A stretch of DNA of 64,000 bases from Dipteris shenzhenensis (lineage: Eukaryota > Polypodiophyta > Polypodiopsida > Gleicheniales), in the NCBI GenBank assembly GCA_047967505.1, contig CM106540.1; one strand, 5' to 3'. The stretch's first letter is position 1, and each line of letters starts with the position of its first letter. Below, one piece after another: positions 1-12,143 of the stretch. The notes below the pieces were generated by a model. It worked only from the letters and a program-made list of their open reading frames with translations, was not told where the DNA came from and did no database searches. The position numbers and the translations under genes are program-made.

Positions 1-2640
1 AAGGAGTTTTTCAGCATTAAAAAGTTTGATGGGATAACTTTTCTCTGTGGAAAGAATAGATAAGGGATGTTCTTATTCAAAAGAAGCAAATTAAACCCTT
101 GGAATGAATTGCAGAGCTAAGTCTGCAGCTATGTCTGAGAATGATTGGAATGAGTTGGATGCATTAGCAAAGTCTATTGTTAGACTTCATCTTATAGAGT
201 CATTTTATTTCACAGTAGTAAATGAGCAGACTATGGAAGATTTATCAAAGAAATTAAATATCACATATGAGAAGGAATTCAAGTTTATTTTCAGTCAGAT
301 TTAGGTTCAGAAGATAAATTTTGATGCGGAGACTAAGGCAATATTCCTCTTGTGTTCATTTCCATCCTCATGGGATACCTTTCGTATAGTTGTTAGTAAC
401 TCTACACTTAGTGGAGTATTGAAGTTTGATGATATTGTGGGTAGCTTGTTGGCCGAGGAGATTAGATGGAAGTCTATGGATGGAAACAAGAAGGATGTAG
501 CCTTAAATGTGCAAAGGGAAAGATCATAGTTCATGGGAAAGTCCCAAGAAACAAAAAAGTCTCGTAGAAAATCTGAGACACAGAACATTAAGTGTTACCA
601 TTGTGGCAAGAAGGGCCATATGAAAAAGGATTACTACAAGCTCAAAATGATAAGAAAAATAATACAAATTGGGGTGCAAATAATAAGAAAGAGAGTCCAA
701 GGGAGAACAAAGGAAAATTGAAGATCGAGGAGATCAATGCAGCCATCACTGATAATAGTGACAATGATATTCCCTTCATGTCTAGTCTACCTGCACAGGT
801 TCTTACCATTTCACATGATGCATATTCCCAGAATTGGATTTTGGATTCTGGTTTTTCATTCCATGGTACACCTCATAGGGAATGGTTCTCCACTAATGAT
901 AGTGGAAAGACAGGTTGTGTGCATCTTGGAAATAACTATGCATATGACATAGTGGGAGCATGTGACATAAAGTTTTCTTTTACAAATGGGTTTGTTTTTA
1001 AAAAATGTGACATGTGCCTAAGCTGACCAAGAGTCTCATTTTAGCGAGTTAGCTAGCTGATGCTAGTTTTCAGACCACCGTTGGCTTTAAGAGTGAAAAA
1101 TTTAGAAGGCTCTATGGTTTTGGCAAGGGGTGCCAAGACTTGTGGGACATTGTATCCGCCGTTACATGTATCAGGGGTGTTTGATCATCTTGTTGCAATA
1201 ACCGAGTAGCTAAGTACTTCTTTTTGGCATTGTCAGTTGGGCACATGAGCTAGAATGGAATGAAACTCTTATGTTGTTTGGGTTATGTACCGCATTTGAG
1301 TTTTTTTTATTTTGAATTTTGTGAGCACTGTCTCTATGGGAAGAAAACTAAATCAGCTCATAAAATAAGGGAAAAGAAAGAATTTGAAAGGCTTGATTTG
1401 GTGCATTTAGACATACGTGGTCCCATGCCTACATGGTCATTAGGTGGGGCTGAATACTATGTGATATTCATTGATGATGCAACTAGGAAAGTGTGGGCTT
1501 ATGCTATAGCTCGGAAGAGCGACATATTTCAGGTATTTTAAAAATGGTTGGCTTTGGTTGAAAATCAGTTAGATAGAACACTTAAATGCCTATGAACTGA
1601 CAATGGTGGAGAGTATCTCTCTCCTGACTTGTAGCATTTTTGTGATACACGTGAGATCAAGAGGGAGCTCACATACCCTCGTACTCTAGAGCAAAACCCA
1701 GTTGTTTTTGCAGAACATATGAACCACACCATTCAGGAAAGGTTGCAATTCATGCTTTCCAATACAAGTCTTTCTGGTGGTTTTTAAGTTGAGGCAATGA
1801 AGATTGCAGTGCATGTGATCAATAGACCTAGCAAGAGTTTGGATGGTGGTATTTCTAAAGAGAAATGGAGTCGAAAGAAGCCCTCTTACTCTCATTTTCA
1901 TATATTGGGTGTGAGGCATATGCACATGTGCCAAAAGAGCTTTGAAAGAAGTTAGATCCTAAGTCTAGGAAATGCATCTTTCTAGGTTATGGTAAAAGTA
2001 AAGAGATGGGCTATTGTCTCTTGGATCCAAAAGCAAAAAAGATCGCACGAAGCCATGATGTTTTCTTCAATGAGAAGAAGATGCATAAAACACCCATGAG
2101 GATGTGGAAATGAGGAGAATCACTTTCCAAGATATGAATCCACCCGCATATGTTGATAGACAACAAGTTATCCATGCACTGAATGTGCAAGAAATGGTTC
2201 CACTAGGTACTCCCATAGGTACACAATCAAGGGAAGATGATGGATCATCTATTGGTGGAAATGATGAGCCAAATGTGGCTAATGTGCAAGCGGGACAGCA
2301 AGCTGAAATGGTCTTGAGAAGATCAACTAGAGTGTCTAGACCACCTAAGAGATTTGTTCTAAGGGCAGACTATGTGATGCTTTACTGACCGTGGGGAGCC
2401 TTCTTGCTACAGAGAGGCTATGATGCATGAGGATCAATGCAAGTGGGAGTATGCTATGAAATTAGATATGAGTTCTCTCATGAATAATAAGACTTGGGAC
2501 TTGATTTCTTTACCACATGGAAAGAAAGCATTGCCATGTAAATGGGTCTACAAGATGAAGGTCACACGTGATAATGTGCCTAAGTAGGAACTAAGTACAA
2601 GGCCCATTTGGTGTCTAAAGGGTTCAAGCAAGAGAAGTAG
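1..2640 (+). pseudogene. Decayed Ty1/copia gag-pol (copia A), 5' end outside window
   Basis: The plus strand carries the copia order in several broken frames. A gag segment lies at about 104-520 and a zinc knuckle at about 592-640 (CYHCGKKGHMKKDYY, where the last Cys of CX2CX4HX4C has become Tyr). The protease DSG motif lies near 840-850. The integrase zinc-binding tail (CEHCLYGKK) is near 1325, followed by the catalytic core from 1400 (VHLDIRGP, then TDNGGEY near 1600). The integrase C-terminal KKPSYSH region is near 1870, and the start of reverse transcriptase (TWDLISLPHGKKALPCKW) is near 2490. Stop codons and shifts occur throughout and the RT ends abruptly near 2640, without YVDD or RNase H. 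This copy is therefore dead and internally deleted. Family assignment is firm from domain order; the exact lineage is not. Confidence 0.88.
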
Positions 2641-2693
2641 TATGTCCATTAGTTGTTCTTATTTAAAGGCACATTGGCCTTTAGGTGGGAGGT

Positions 2694-2900
2694 TGTGGGG
2701 GTTAAAGGCCACTGTTCCTTAACTCTAGTTATGTACAATACTCAAATACACAAACACACACACACATATATATAAATGACACAGAAGATTAGGGTGTTCT
2801 GCATCCACCAAAACTTACGTGGGTCTCTTTTGTCTCTCCCTCTCTCTTCAATTTATTCCATTATGCTTCCATTGAGTGCACTCCTAGGCTCCACATAGAT
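2694..2900 (+). repeat. Probable 3' LTR start of copia A
   Basis: A purine-rich stretch (aggtgggaggt) immediately precedes TGTGGGGGTTAAAGG, the layout of a polypurine tract followed by the LTR TG end. The downstream end was not found and no matching 5' LTR is in the window, so the right boundary is nominal. A short (CA)n(TA)n stretch lies at 2753-2775. Confidence 0.4.
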
Positions 2901-4370
2901 AGATTATCCCCCTTCCAATACATCATTGAGTCCCCCTCCATCCCACTTACATACCATGAGGTGAACTTGGTCATCTGTCGTGAGAATCTCCTATAGTTAC
3001 ATACTTTCAGGATGTGGTTGGCATCCAATACTTTGTGAAGCTCATTTTCTATAGAGGCCATTGTTTGCATATTTTAGTAGAGGGCTTCTTTGATTCACCA
3101 GGATACACATGTATCCACCTCCCCAACTCCCTGAGGATATCTATCAAACAGTTTGCATCTCTTCTCATCGGATTCTCATTGAGAGTGGACGAGCAAAGGG
3201 CATTCCTAGAGAGGGGCATATCTACACCCTGTATGACCATCAGAAGATCGATTAAAATGATCACTTTGCCTTTAGATTCCTTGCGTACTATGAGATTAGA
3301 GGTCGCTACTACTACCTCTTTAGGGATGATGGTTTCGGACCCGTATCTAGTCTCTTGTCCTACCCAAATCAGAGATGCTTGGTGGGTTTCATCTAGGAGG
3401 CCATTCAACATAGGAAGTATCTACTCAGGACACGTAAGTGAGACAAGATGCATGGCTAGACCCCACCCAAAGCATGATCACTACATTTTTCCAGTCAAAC
3501 AAAACCTGCCACTAGGGGTCTGAGAGAAGACATCCCGAGGACCATTGCGAAAGATGCATTAGACTCACCATCGAGTCGATGCATAGATCAAACTAAGGGG
3601 CCTTCCCTCTATGATCACCAAACCAGAGATACGATCGACAGGAGTGATAGTGGAACTTGTCCATCATAGGTCCATTTCCAGGAGACCACAACGGACCTAT
3701 GATGTGACAGAGCCATCTAAATATCCATTTGTGGAAGAGACATCCAAGGATCTTTCGAGGTCCACCAACAATAGCCATTCAATGAGTATTCAAACCTGGT
3801 CAAGTGAAGAGAGTTGGAGAAAATAAGGGATGAAATTTAGATATACCTCCATAGCACCATCATGCTAGGGCATAATTTTGTCCAGGCCTTGCGGGGCCAT
3901 CGTTGTGGAATTTAATGGAATCAAGAATGTTGTCATTATTATGGGATTCAAGTCCCTTTTTAGCCTCCTAATGGTGGGTTGTCTTTCTCCCTTTATCTTG
4001 TATGCCCCTTTTCACTTTTTCTCTTGGATATTCTCTCTTTCTTTGCTTGCTCAAGATTCTTTCCTTTCCTTTTGTTCTTTTCTGAGATTTTCTTGCTCTT
4101 CTTGTTTCTCCTTGCTTTTATGTGGCTTGTTGTTTGCACACATAACAATGCCTTTCCTCCTTGTGATCAACCATAATTCTCAAACTTTGGATATTAGATA
4201 CTAAACTGGAATGTGTGAGGTTTCCATGTTGCAACTGCAATGTTACTTTGGTCTACAAGGTGGCGACATTGTCTTGTAGGAGGAGTTGGGACTAGAGGAT
4301 GTTGGGATCATTCATTGATCCCTTGAGCTAGAGATGTAGAACTTAGATTCAATTAGGAGCCTAAATCTTG
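2901..4370. other. Stretch without a recognisable gene
   Basis: The longest open frame is 120 codons on the minus strand (3411-3049), reading like a real protein (…VVVATSNLIVRKESKGKVIILIDLLM…), but I do not recognise the family and found no splice partners. Pyrimidine-rich sequence lies at 3960-4140. No RNA gene or clear repeat was seen. Confidence 0.3.
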
Positions 4371-4707
4371 TTCAGTGTTCTCAATTGTTGTTATTGCAAA
4401 GGATCCTACACCCTTTCCTAAAGCACGTGATATGGTGAGTGTGAACATCTTGCTTGAAAGACTCCCACTTAATAGTACTTTACATGTAGCTTTCTTGAAT
4501 GTTGAAAATGTAGAGAAACTGTTGGAATTGACAAGAAATTATAATTGCTACACTAGTGTTGCTTTGAGCTTCCATCCTCTCCTTCTGGGTCTGCAATGTT
4601 TTGGATAGATCAAAAGTTTGCTGGATATGTGTGGATGCTGTACTGTACAAGCTCGCAGGGCTCTCTCAAAGGAATTGTCTAAATAAGGAGGTGTATCGGG
4701 GTACTTG

Positions 4708-6970
4708 AGATGCTGAAATTTGGATTGTCCTTACATGGAACAAACAAGGTTATGCAATGAGACACACTGGAAGGGAAAACTCAGGATGACATGTCCATTA
4801 GGTCTAATTGATAGAGAATGTGGTACCTTGGTTTGCATTCATTGTGGTAAGATACCAGCCTGTGTTGCTCAATGTAATTGTTACATTTTCTATTGTGTCT
4901 ACATGATCAAAAACACACTACAAGGTGTGTTGTGCATGTAGGAGTTCATGATCATCCATTTGATGAGGGTTGTAGTCGAGGAAAAAAAAAACAATTGGAA
5001 GATATGATATTAGAACTTGCTAAGAAGAACCTTTCTGCATCTTGCAAAAATATCAAGGTTGTTGTTACCAAAGGCATTGCCATGGAAATGTTGATTGCTA
5101 GAAAAGAGGAGGCCGCAAAAGATTTGGAGGATATTGGTCTCCAAGAGGTTCTTCAAAGTATTACACCATTGTCACAAAGAAGGAGGGTTCAAAGAGCTAT
5201 GCCATCAAGCAAACATCAAATAAAAGGCTCGGATGGTGGACTTGATGCATTGTTGGATTTGAAAAGACATTGCTGGTATCCATTTCTTCAAAGGATCATT
5301 TTTCCTGGGAAGCTCTTAGATGATTAGAAACCTCATGTCTTCAAGACTTCCTTTATAGGTCCTAGTTTAGGCTAAGACTTGGTAAAACAAATGAGACCAG
5401 GGGGTATCCTGGGTCAGCAATGGTTGCGCTTTGATCATTTCCATCTGGTAAAAGGATGGTCGACCATGGGTCCCATGTGTATGAACCATTCATTATGATT
5501 CATGGGTGCCCATGTGTATGACCCATTCATTAGAGATCTACTTATGATTGCCACATGTAAATTCAAGATTGAAGACAATGGGGCATAGATAAAGTTTTGG
5601 TAGCTCCTTAATGACCAATTGATAAAGAATGGGTTTCCTCTGCCAAAATTTAGAGGCTTCATGGTAGATGGGGTAGGCAAATTGGCTCCAGTTAGAACTA
5701 TATACAATGGTGGGCCTGAAAATGTAATGAAAGGTAAAGAAAGGACATGTGGATTCCATTGGGAAATTAGCATGGTAGAGCATACAAGGAGATGCCTTAG
5801 GCCCCCATTTCAAGAAGAGAACAAGCAACTATGTAGGAATTGGAGGAAGGCAACATCCAATGCTAGTGCAGAGATCTATAAGGAGGCATTGAAAAGCTGG
5901 TGGACACACATGCATGTGAAAGATGGTGAGTTGCCTGACCTAGAGAATTGGTTGTCATGGTGGGATATAAGGGTCTCCCAATGGGGGGGTGCAATTTTTG
6001 GAAGATCTTAATGATAGTGGGTTTGTCCCTCCTGCTGTTAATTGATCAGAGACCAAGCATTTTGGTATGAGGGCTGCTCATGGGTATGTCAAATACATAA
6101 GCTTGTACGAGGCCAATGCTTCAGACTTGGCAATGTCTATACTGCAAAGTGTACACTACAATGCCTACATGTTTGGCAAACATTCAGGAACAAGACCTAG
6201 CCTGGATAAACTGAGGGAGAGGATGATAAGTGGAAATTCTAGCAATGTCTCAACAAAAAGACTTGTTGATGTAGCCCATAGTATAATAGAAGAAGTTGGC
6301 CTTTAAACACCAGAAATGCAAAGCTGTCAATGGAGAAAATCCAGATTAGAAGGAGAAGAGGTTTTGCCCCTCCTATTGCAATGATGGAGAATGATAGTCA
6401 TAGGCCAGAGTATATCTATGTTATAAGCAAGCAATCGATTGGTGGGAGGAGGCTAGCCGCTTTTAGTGTTCAAGGATATGTATGCAAGGAGACCATTGTG
6501 CATGATGTTAATTGGGCTATCAGAAGAACATAGCCACTTAGTGTGGTATCATGCTTTAGATTCATTCTTGAGATAAAGGCTAGATATGGGAGCAATCCTT
6601 ATTGAGACAAAGGCTAGATATGGGAGCAATCATAAATGAATTAGGTCAAAGTGCAACTAAGGGTGTGGGCTACTCCTTTATTCAAGGGAGAAGACAATAT
6701 CCTAATGGTATTAAAGAACGGTTTGTGTGGTTTTTTGATACCTCAGTAGCCCATACATGGAGTGTTGATCTCTCTATTTTGGGTATGCTTGGTCATTCAC
6801 CTGGGGTATGGAACGTTTCCATTGGGACTTCCATAAAGAGCATGAAATGAAGCAATTGCAACAAGAAGTATTTATGCTCGAGAAGGATGGAATTTTGCAT
6901 GTACAGGGAGCACAAGTGCCAAGGAGTGCAGCAACAATTAGTAATGTTTGTGCAGGTTAAAGGGATAATA
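4708..6970 (+). pseudogene. Broken DDE-type transposase gene (MULE-like, family inferred)
   Basis: Three segments of one protein follow in order on the plus strand. First is an N-terminal Cys/His domain (CPYMEQTRLC, CIHCGK, then HVGVHDHPFDEG), split by a frame change near 4905. Second is a catalytic-like region at 5330-6010 with GFMVDGVGKL, the RTIYNGGPENVM segment, and a C-x2-H signature (CGFHWE) followed by WLSWWDIRVSQWGG. Third is a C-terminal segment at 6067-6303 (YVKYISLYEANASDLAMSI…KHSGTRPSLDKL). The order zinc domain, D, C-x2-H, E fits Mutator-like transposases and related superfamilies. From memory it matches a family abundant in non-flowering plants, but this is unchecked. The position where the first Asp is expected reads Lys (TCKFKIED), and stops separate the segments, so it is inactive. 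An upstream frame at 4375-4608 could be more of it. No terminal inverted repeats were identified. Confidence 0.55.
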
Positions 6971-7566
6971 CAATAGTGAAGTGGAGATCCAAGCTGAGTA
7001 AAGATTTTCAAGAGAGGATTGACAAGTCTCAGTGTTTGCATGCTGAGGCAGTGCAAGAGAAAATAATTTGTACAAATGAAATGCATCACTTCCATGTGCG
7101 GACAGAGAGTTCCATTGCAAAGGGCTTGATGCACACAGTGATGATAATATCAGAGTTTCCATGATGCTCTGGGAAGGACTTCATGCAATGAGATGCAAAG
7201 AAAGGTATGGATATTCCTTGCAAACACATCTACTTTGTCTTCATTGGTGTTTTGGGATTGAGTGACAAAGTGCATGAGTTCATGCACCAGGATGCTCTTA
7301 AAAAGGTTGAATTGTTCCAAGCCTTGGCTTCTCATTGAAACTAGCCAAGTATTGCTAGTGGACTTGGTTAAATTTTGAGATTGCATACGATAGCTTTTGG
7401 CCAGGATTATGTATATGGAATAACTATGAAAATGTTTCAAGATGTTTTTGGAGAAGCTTCATGGAAAGATAATACTACAGTTTTGATTAATCTGCAAAGT
7501 AATTTTGTGAAGTTATCATGGAATCAAATTCTCCATTGATAAATAATGAGAGTCTATGCTTCAATT

Positions 7567-8060
7567 TGATCATACATGGATGCAATTTGTTTTGGACTTT
7601 GAATCTTCGAGATACTATTCTTTTTTTGATATGGAGAAACCAGAATTGCTAGCATTTCTATCCTTGACTTCTTTGACATTACAAATATCAACGGGCTATA
7701 TTTTTAGTAGATTCAATTGTACTCAATTGATTTGTGTATATACATTCAATTGCAATCAATTGATTTGTGTATTTTTAGTAGATTCAATTGAATCAATTGA
7801 TTTGTGTATATACAATCCCATTAATCTGGTTTCTTGTTTGAGTTAGCTAAATATCTATGGTGCATTATTGTTCTTTTTCTATGGGAGCAATGATTTATGA
7901 AGAAGTAATAGGTAGGACATTGATCATTAAAGCGCTCCCTTAATCTTTACAAACAATTCTTTGTACTTAAGAGGGTGATTTTTGAAGATGGTAGAACAAC
8001 TATAGTCACCCAAGAAAGCTGTTGAAAAAGAAGATAGACATGAATAATTAAACTAGCTCA
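7567..8060 (+). repeat. Duplicated block R1, copy 1
   Basis: This block shares long near-identical stretches with 11,045-11,430 (for example ACATGGATGCAATTTGTTTT and GTTTCTTGTTTGAGTTAGCT). This copy has an expanded internal motif around CAATTGATTTGTGTAT, present about three times versus once in the other copy. It is non-coding and probably part of a degraded transposable element. Confidence 0.75.
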
Positions 8061-10554
8061 AGCATCCTACACAGCATAGAAACTCCATTGTTGTTTTCAT
8101 GCAAGAGAAAATGGTTTTACATCGACTAAAAAAGTCAAAAATTCTTACTATGGGTGCAATGTCAATCAATGAAGTAGAGTGTGAAAACCAAGGAAAGCTC
8201 TCATGCAAATTGCAAGTTCACTCAAATGCAATCACTCGAATTGTGGTAATCCTGTAGAAAAGGATAAGCCTTGGAAACCAACCTTAGGACAATTGAGATG
8301 CTTGTTCATTTGTATATCATTGATGCATATAACTTGAATCCAACAGCGGAGAGTCAAAACATGGTTGAAAGAATTGAGAAAGTATTTTCAAATATGGCAT
8401 TGCACTTTGGCCAACTAAAGATTTAAAAATTGGAAAAAAAAAGAAAAATTAGGCAATATTCCACGCAAACCAAGGTTTGGTGGTACAAAAGCTTTAATAT
8501 TTATATATAGGATGAAACTAAAAGAGATGCAAGTGTGCCAATGAGTTTGATGTATGGACAAAGTTGCACAATGCTTATTGTGAATGAGGGAGAAACGGTT
8601 AACAAAGATTGGAAAAGTGTGGTTAGCACTTGATACTTTGGTACCTTCATTACAAAAGAAAACCTTTAAGGAAGATGATGTCGAGAATTTTGTGGGTGCT
8701 ATGAATCAATTTTCCATCAATATGGATATTGGGTGATATCGAACCACCTCACACAATACGTGGTAAATTCATATATGTGGCCTTTTCACAATTCATTTCT
8801 ATTGTGAGTTTTCATATATTCTATTCAAGTCTATAAATTGTGAGTTTTCTAATCTAGTTTATACATCGCCATCACATTTTATATGCTCGTGCACCATACA
8901 TGGCATGGCTCTATGGAAGCCATGGAGTCTAGTCAACTCAAGGCATGAAGAGATGTCATTTTGGCAAGCATGATGTACATATAATCGAGCCACTCAACAT
9001 GAGGTGGTAGGACTTAAAGTAATCCAATGCCACAGTTCACTCGATGGTGGTACATGAAAGTTGACATAAGGGCAGCTGCAACTTTAGCAATAAAGAATCC
9101 ATGGTGTTTCAATTGTGTGAGAGGTAAATACAAAGCGAATAAGGAGAAACTATAATTCCTCACAAGAAATCCAACACCATGCAAGATGGCATACAAATTG
9201 TCAAGGAAATTCCATGAATGGAGACAAACAAAATGAGCCATGTCAATAGAAGGATTGATAAATTTCAAGTTTTATTGATCGTTTTTTATTTTATTGATAG
9301 TTTGTGAAATTCTAATAAGTTTTCAAAATTTTAAGGTTTTCAAATTTTATTTAAAAAGCCCAATTTTTTAAAAGCTAGGGTTTTGGGCCCTTTATAAAGG
9401 AAATAGACTTTATTTGCAATGCGTTCTCATTTGTGGTTCTCTCTATCTCCAATTGTCAACCCCCGTTTCCAAGTATCTATTGATCTAGGCATAGCCGAGA
9501 GCCGAGCCGAGCCAACCTAGTGGCAGTTAAAAATTCAAGATCATGGCCAAGTGGTTAGGTAGCTGACAATTTGAGACCATGGGCGAGTGTCAAGGCAAGT
9601 TGATGGATGCCAAGAAAATCATGGAGCCAAGTCAACGACCGACATTCCCCTTTGTGTTTAATTGTCCAACCCGATGCAAAAGGGGTTAACTTTTGCTCCC
9701 GATTGTCAATGCATCCAACATAATTGAGCTACTACTTGGATTTTGGGAGATAGGATAGTGTCTTGAGTTGAGGCGAGGAAGAGAAACTGAAGCACCAACA
9801 ATATTGTTGCTGGAGCACCTTTGCAGTTATAATGAGGCTATTGGCTGAGGTTGTAGGAATGGGCTATGAGGCTATTGTCTGAGGTTGTTGTAATGAGATA
9901 TGAGGCCCTTGTTTTGAAGTATTAGAATTGCTTTTATTCATTACTTCTCTCCACACTATATATGACCATTCCCTTGTCTACATATGGTTTTGTCGATGCT
10001 TGCAACGAACTCAAGTAGAATATGCTTGATTTCCTACATCCAAGCATTGATAGGATGTTGGATGTTAGGAAACCAAAGTAGTGCAAAGAGGGCATCTTCA
10101 CAATACGTGCACCATTGTGAGCACTAGGCACAAAGTAGTCACCAAGCACCAAGATTTCATGGGTCAACTAAGGGGTGAGGATAAAAGATCGTCAACGTCG
10201 GTGACCACGGTGGGGTGTGTAGTAGAAACAAGTGAAAGAAATGAGTGGAATGAGCAGGAGTGAAACAATCCTTGATTTGTCAAGATATGCCAAAGGTTAG
10301 GAAAAAGAAGGACCCCCTAGGTTGTCGCTTAGTGAATACTCCAAGCATTATTCTATGGAGACCCAAGATTCAGAGTACTTCCAAGAACCTGCCTATGAGC
10401 TGAGCTATGAGAACACAGTAGATGACTTTAAATTTGTAAGGAATCCTAGTAAATTAGGACCATTAGTTGACTAAGGAGCAGAGACAAGAATATATGATAG
10501 TAGAGAATCAGAATATCTGTATTACTTAGAATGTTTGAACTATATGATTCATAC

Positions 10555-10860
10555 AAAGAGGCCTCTCTTATATAAAGAGTGAAGAGCCATACATGACAAC
10601 ATGTGTGCATGAAGAGGTGTACCTCTTGTGAAAGGTGTGAACTTCATGAGAGGGACTTGTTACAATGTTACAGATAGAAGTGTCCTCTTCATACGTGTAT
10701 GCCTCTTTGGAAGAGTTGTAGCTCTTCTTTGTAGCCCTTTCACAAGTGTCCACTCCTCCAGCCATTCATGAGTATAAGGTTCTTTGTAACCCTTCCACAA
10801 GTGTCCACTCCTCCAACCATTCATGAAGTGAAAAGTAATGGATACCCCTTCCTTCATCTA
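10555..10860 (+). repeat. Duplicated block R2, copy 1 (TATA-containing, LTR-like)
   Basis: It matches 11,455-11,760 at high identity. It contains CTCTTATATAAAGAGTGAAG, a TATA box in a context typical of LTR U3/R. A further local duplication of about 58 bp (ACAAGTGTCCACTCCTCCA) lies at 10,735-10,830. It may be a solo or truncated LTR, but TG/CA ends and a primer site were not found. Confidence 0.6.
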
Positions 10861-10936
10861 CCAGCAGCTGAAACAATCTCTTCATGAGGTAAACTTTATT
10901 AGAGAGGATGAATCATGGTAGTTGCTAAAAATATTG

Positions 10937-11035
10937 CTACAAGATGTAAGAGGAATAGTAATGTTATGACGAAATACTCGGAGAGAGAATTCCAAATGTG
11001 ACTAGTAAATTCGAGATCTTTGTCTGATAGGATGT
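10937..11035 (-). mobile_element. Small gypsy integrase fragment
   Basis: Read on the minus strand, it encodes the integrase segment around KDLEFTSHIWNSL, closely matching the better-preserved integrase at 12,494-12,736 (DPEFTSHFWNSIF). It abuts copy 2 of block R1, so it is a second, truncated copy of the same gypsy family. Confidence 0.7.
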
Positions 11036-11044
11036 TCTTTGAGT

Positions 11045-11430
11045 GTACATGGATGCAATTTGTTTTGGATTTTGAATCTTTAAGATACTTTTCTTTTTTT
11101 GATATGGAGAAACCAAAATTGCTAGCATTTCTATCTTTGAATTTTTTGACATTACACTTATCAAAGGACTATATTTTTAGTAGTATCAATTGCAATCAAT
11201 TGATTTGTGTATATACAATCCCATTGATTTGGTTTCTTGTTTGAGTTAGCTAAATATCTATGGTGCAATATTGTTCTTTTTCTATGGGAGAGGAGATTGA
11301 TAATGAAAGATCTCCCTTAATATTTACTAACAACTCTTTGTACTAAAGAGGTCAATTTTTGAAGATGATTAAACAACTGTAGTCACCCAAGAAAGCTTTT
11401 GAAAAAGAAGATAGACATGAATAATTAAAC
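11045..11430 (+). repeat. Duplicated block R1, copy 2
   Basis: Second copy of the block at 7,567-8,060. It is shorter because the CAATTGATTTGTGTAT motif is not expanded. It is flanked left by a gypsy integrase fragment and right by block R2. Confidence 0.75.
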
Positions 11431-11454
11431 TAGCTCTACCGTCCTACGCAACAT

Positions 11455-11760
11455 GATCCATACAAAGAGGCCTCTCTTGTATAGAGAGTGAAGAGCCACA
11501 CATGACAACGTGTGTGCATGAAGGGGTGTACCTCTTATGAAGGGTGTGACCTTCGTGAGAGGGCACTATTACAATGTTACAGATAGAAGTGCCCTCTTCA
11601 TAAGTGTATGCCTCTTTGGAAGAGTTGTAGCTCTTGTGTAGGTATGTGCCTCATTTGAAGTGCCCTAGATAAAGGGCATGCCATTCTATAAGTGTCCACT
11701 CCTCCAACCATTCATGAGTATAAGGTTCTAGGAAAGGAATACGCCACAAATTATGACATC
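11455..11760 (+). repeat. Duplicated block R2, copy 2
   Basis: Second copy of the block at 10,555-10,860. Its TATA region has decayed to CTCTTGTATAGAGAGTGAAG. It follows R1 copy 2 directly, whereas R2 copy 1 lies upstream of the gypsy fragment, so R2 flanks that fragment and R1 copy 2. Confidence 0.65.
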
Positions 11761-12143
11761 CCTTCCCATTCAAAAACAAGGAACCAATGGAAAAGATGAA
11801 CCGGTGTAGCATGAATCATGGTACATGGTGAAAATACTACTACAAGATGTCAAGGCACTGCTGCATAACTTCATTGATTGATGGCCTAGAATATTAAGAT
11901 CATGCCATTGAAGAAGGAATTCCATGATACATTGATGTCATGTCTCTCATGATCGATGGTCTAGAATGAGCATAACGTAGTCGTCTTCAATTTTTGAAAC
12001 ATAATTTCTTGGAGGGTGCACATCTACATCATTTGGAATAGAAATTTTTAACCATGAAATTGAAATGTAGGTCTAATTTTACCCCAAGGTGGTGGTAAAT
12101 CCAACTTATGACTTAATGTTGTGTAAATATTTGGTTTATAGTA
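11761..12143. other. Non-coding flank of the gypsy element
   Basis: No gene is seen. It lies on the 3' side of the minus-strand gypsy integrase, where the rest of the integrase/chromodomain or the 3' LTR would be expected, but no LTR end was identified. Confidence 0.35.

Larger units (their letters stand above)
6971..10936. other. Non-coding, repeat-derived stretch
   Basis: No convincing coding frame occurs over almost 4 kb; open frames are short and on both strands. It contains the first copies of two duplicated blocks (listed separately). A TATA-like box sits in GGCCCTTTATAAAGG near 9388-9402, and GAGCCGAGCCGAGCC lies near 9500. The TATA context resembles an LTR promoter, but no LTR ends could be paired. 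Confidence 0.4.

Noticed and set aside
3049-3411. 120-codon minus frame as a gene
   Set aside because: It reads plausibly but has no recognised domain, start context or splice partner; left as unassigned.
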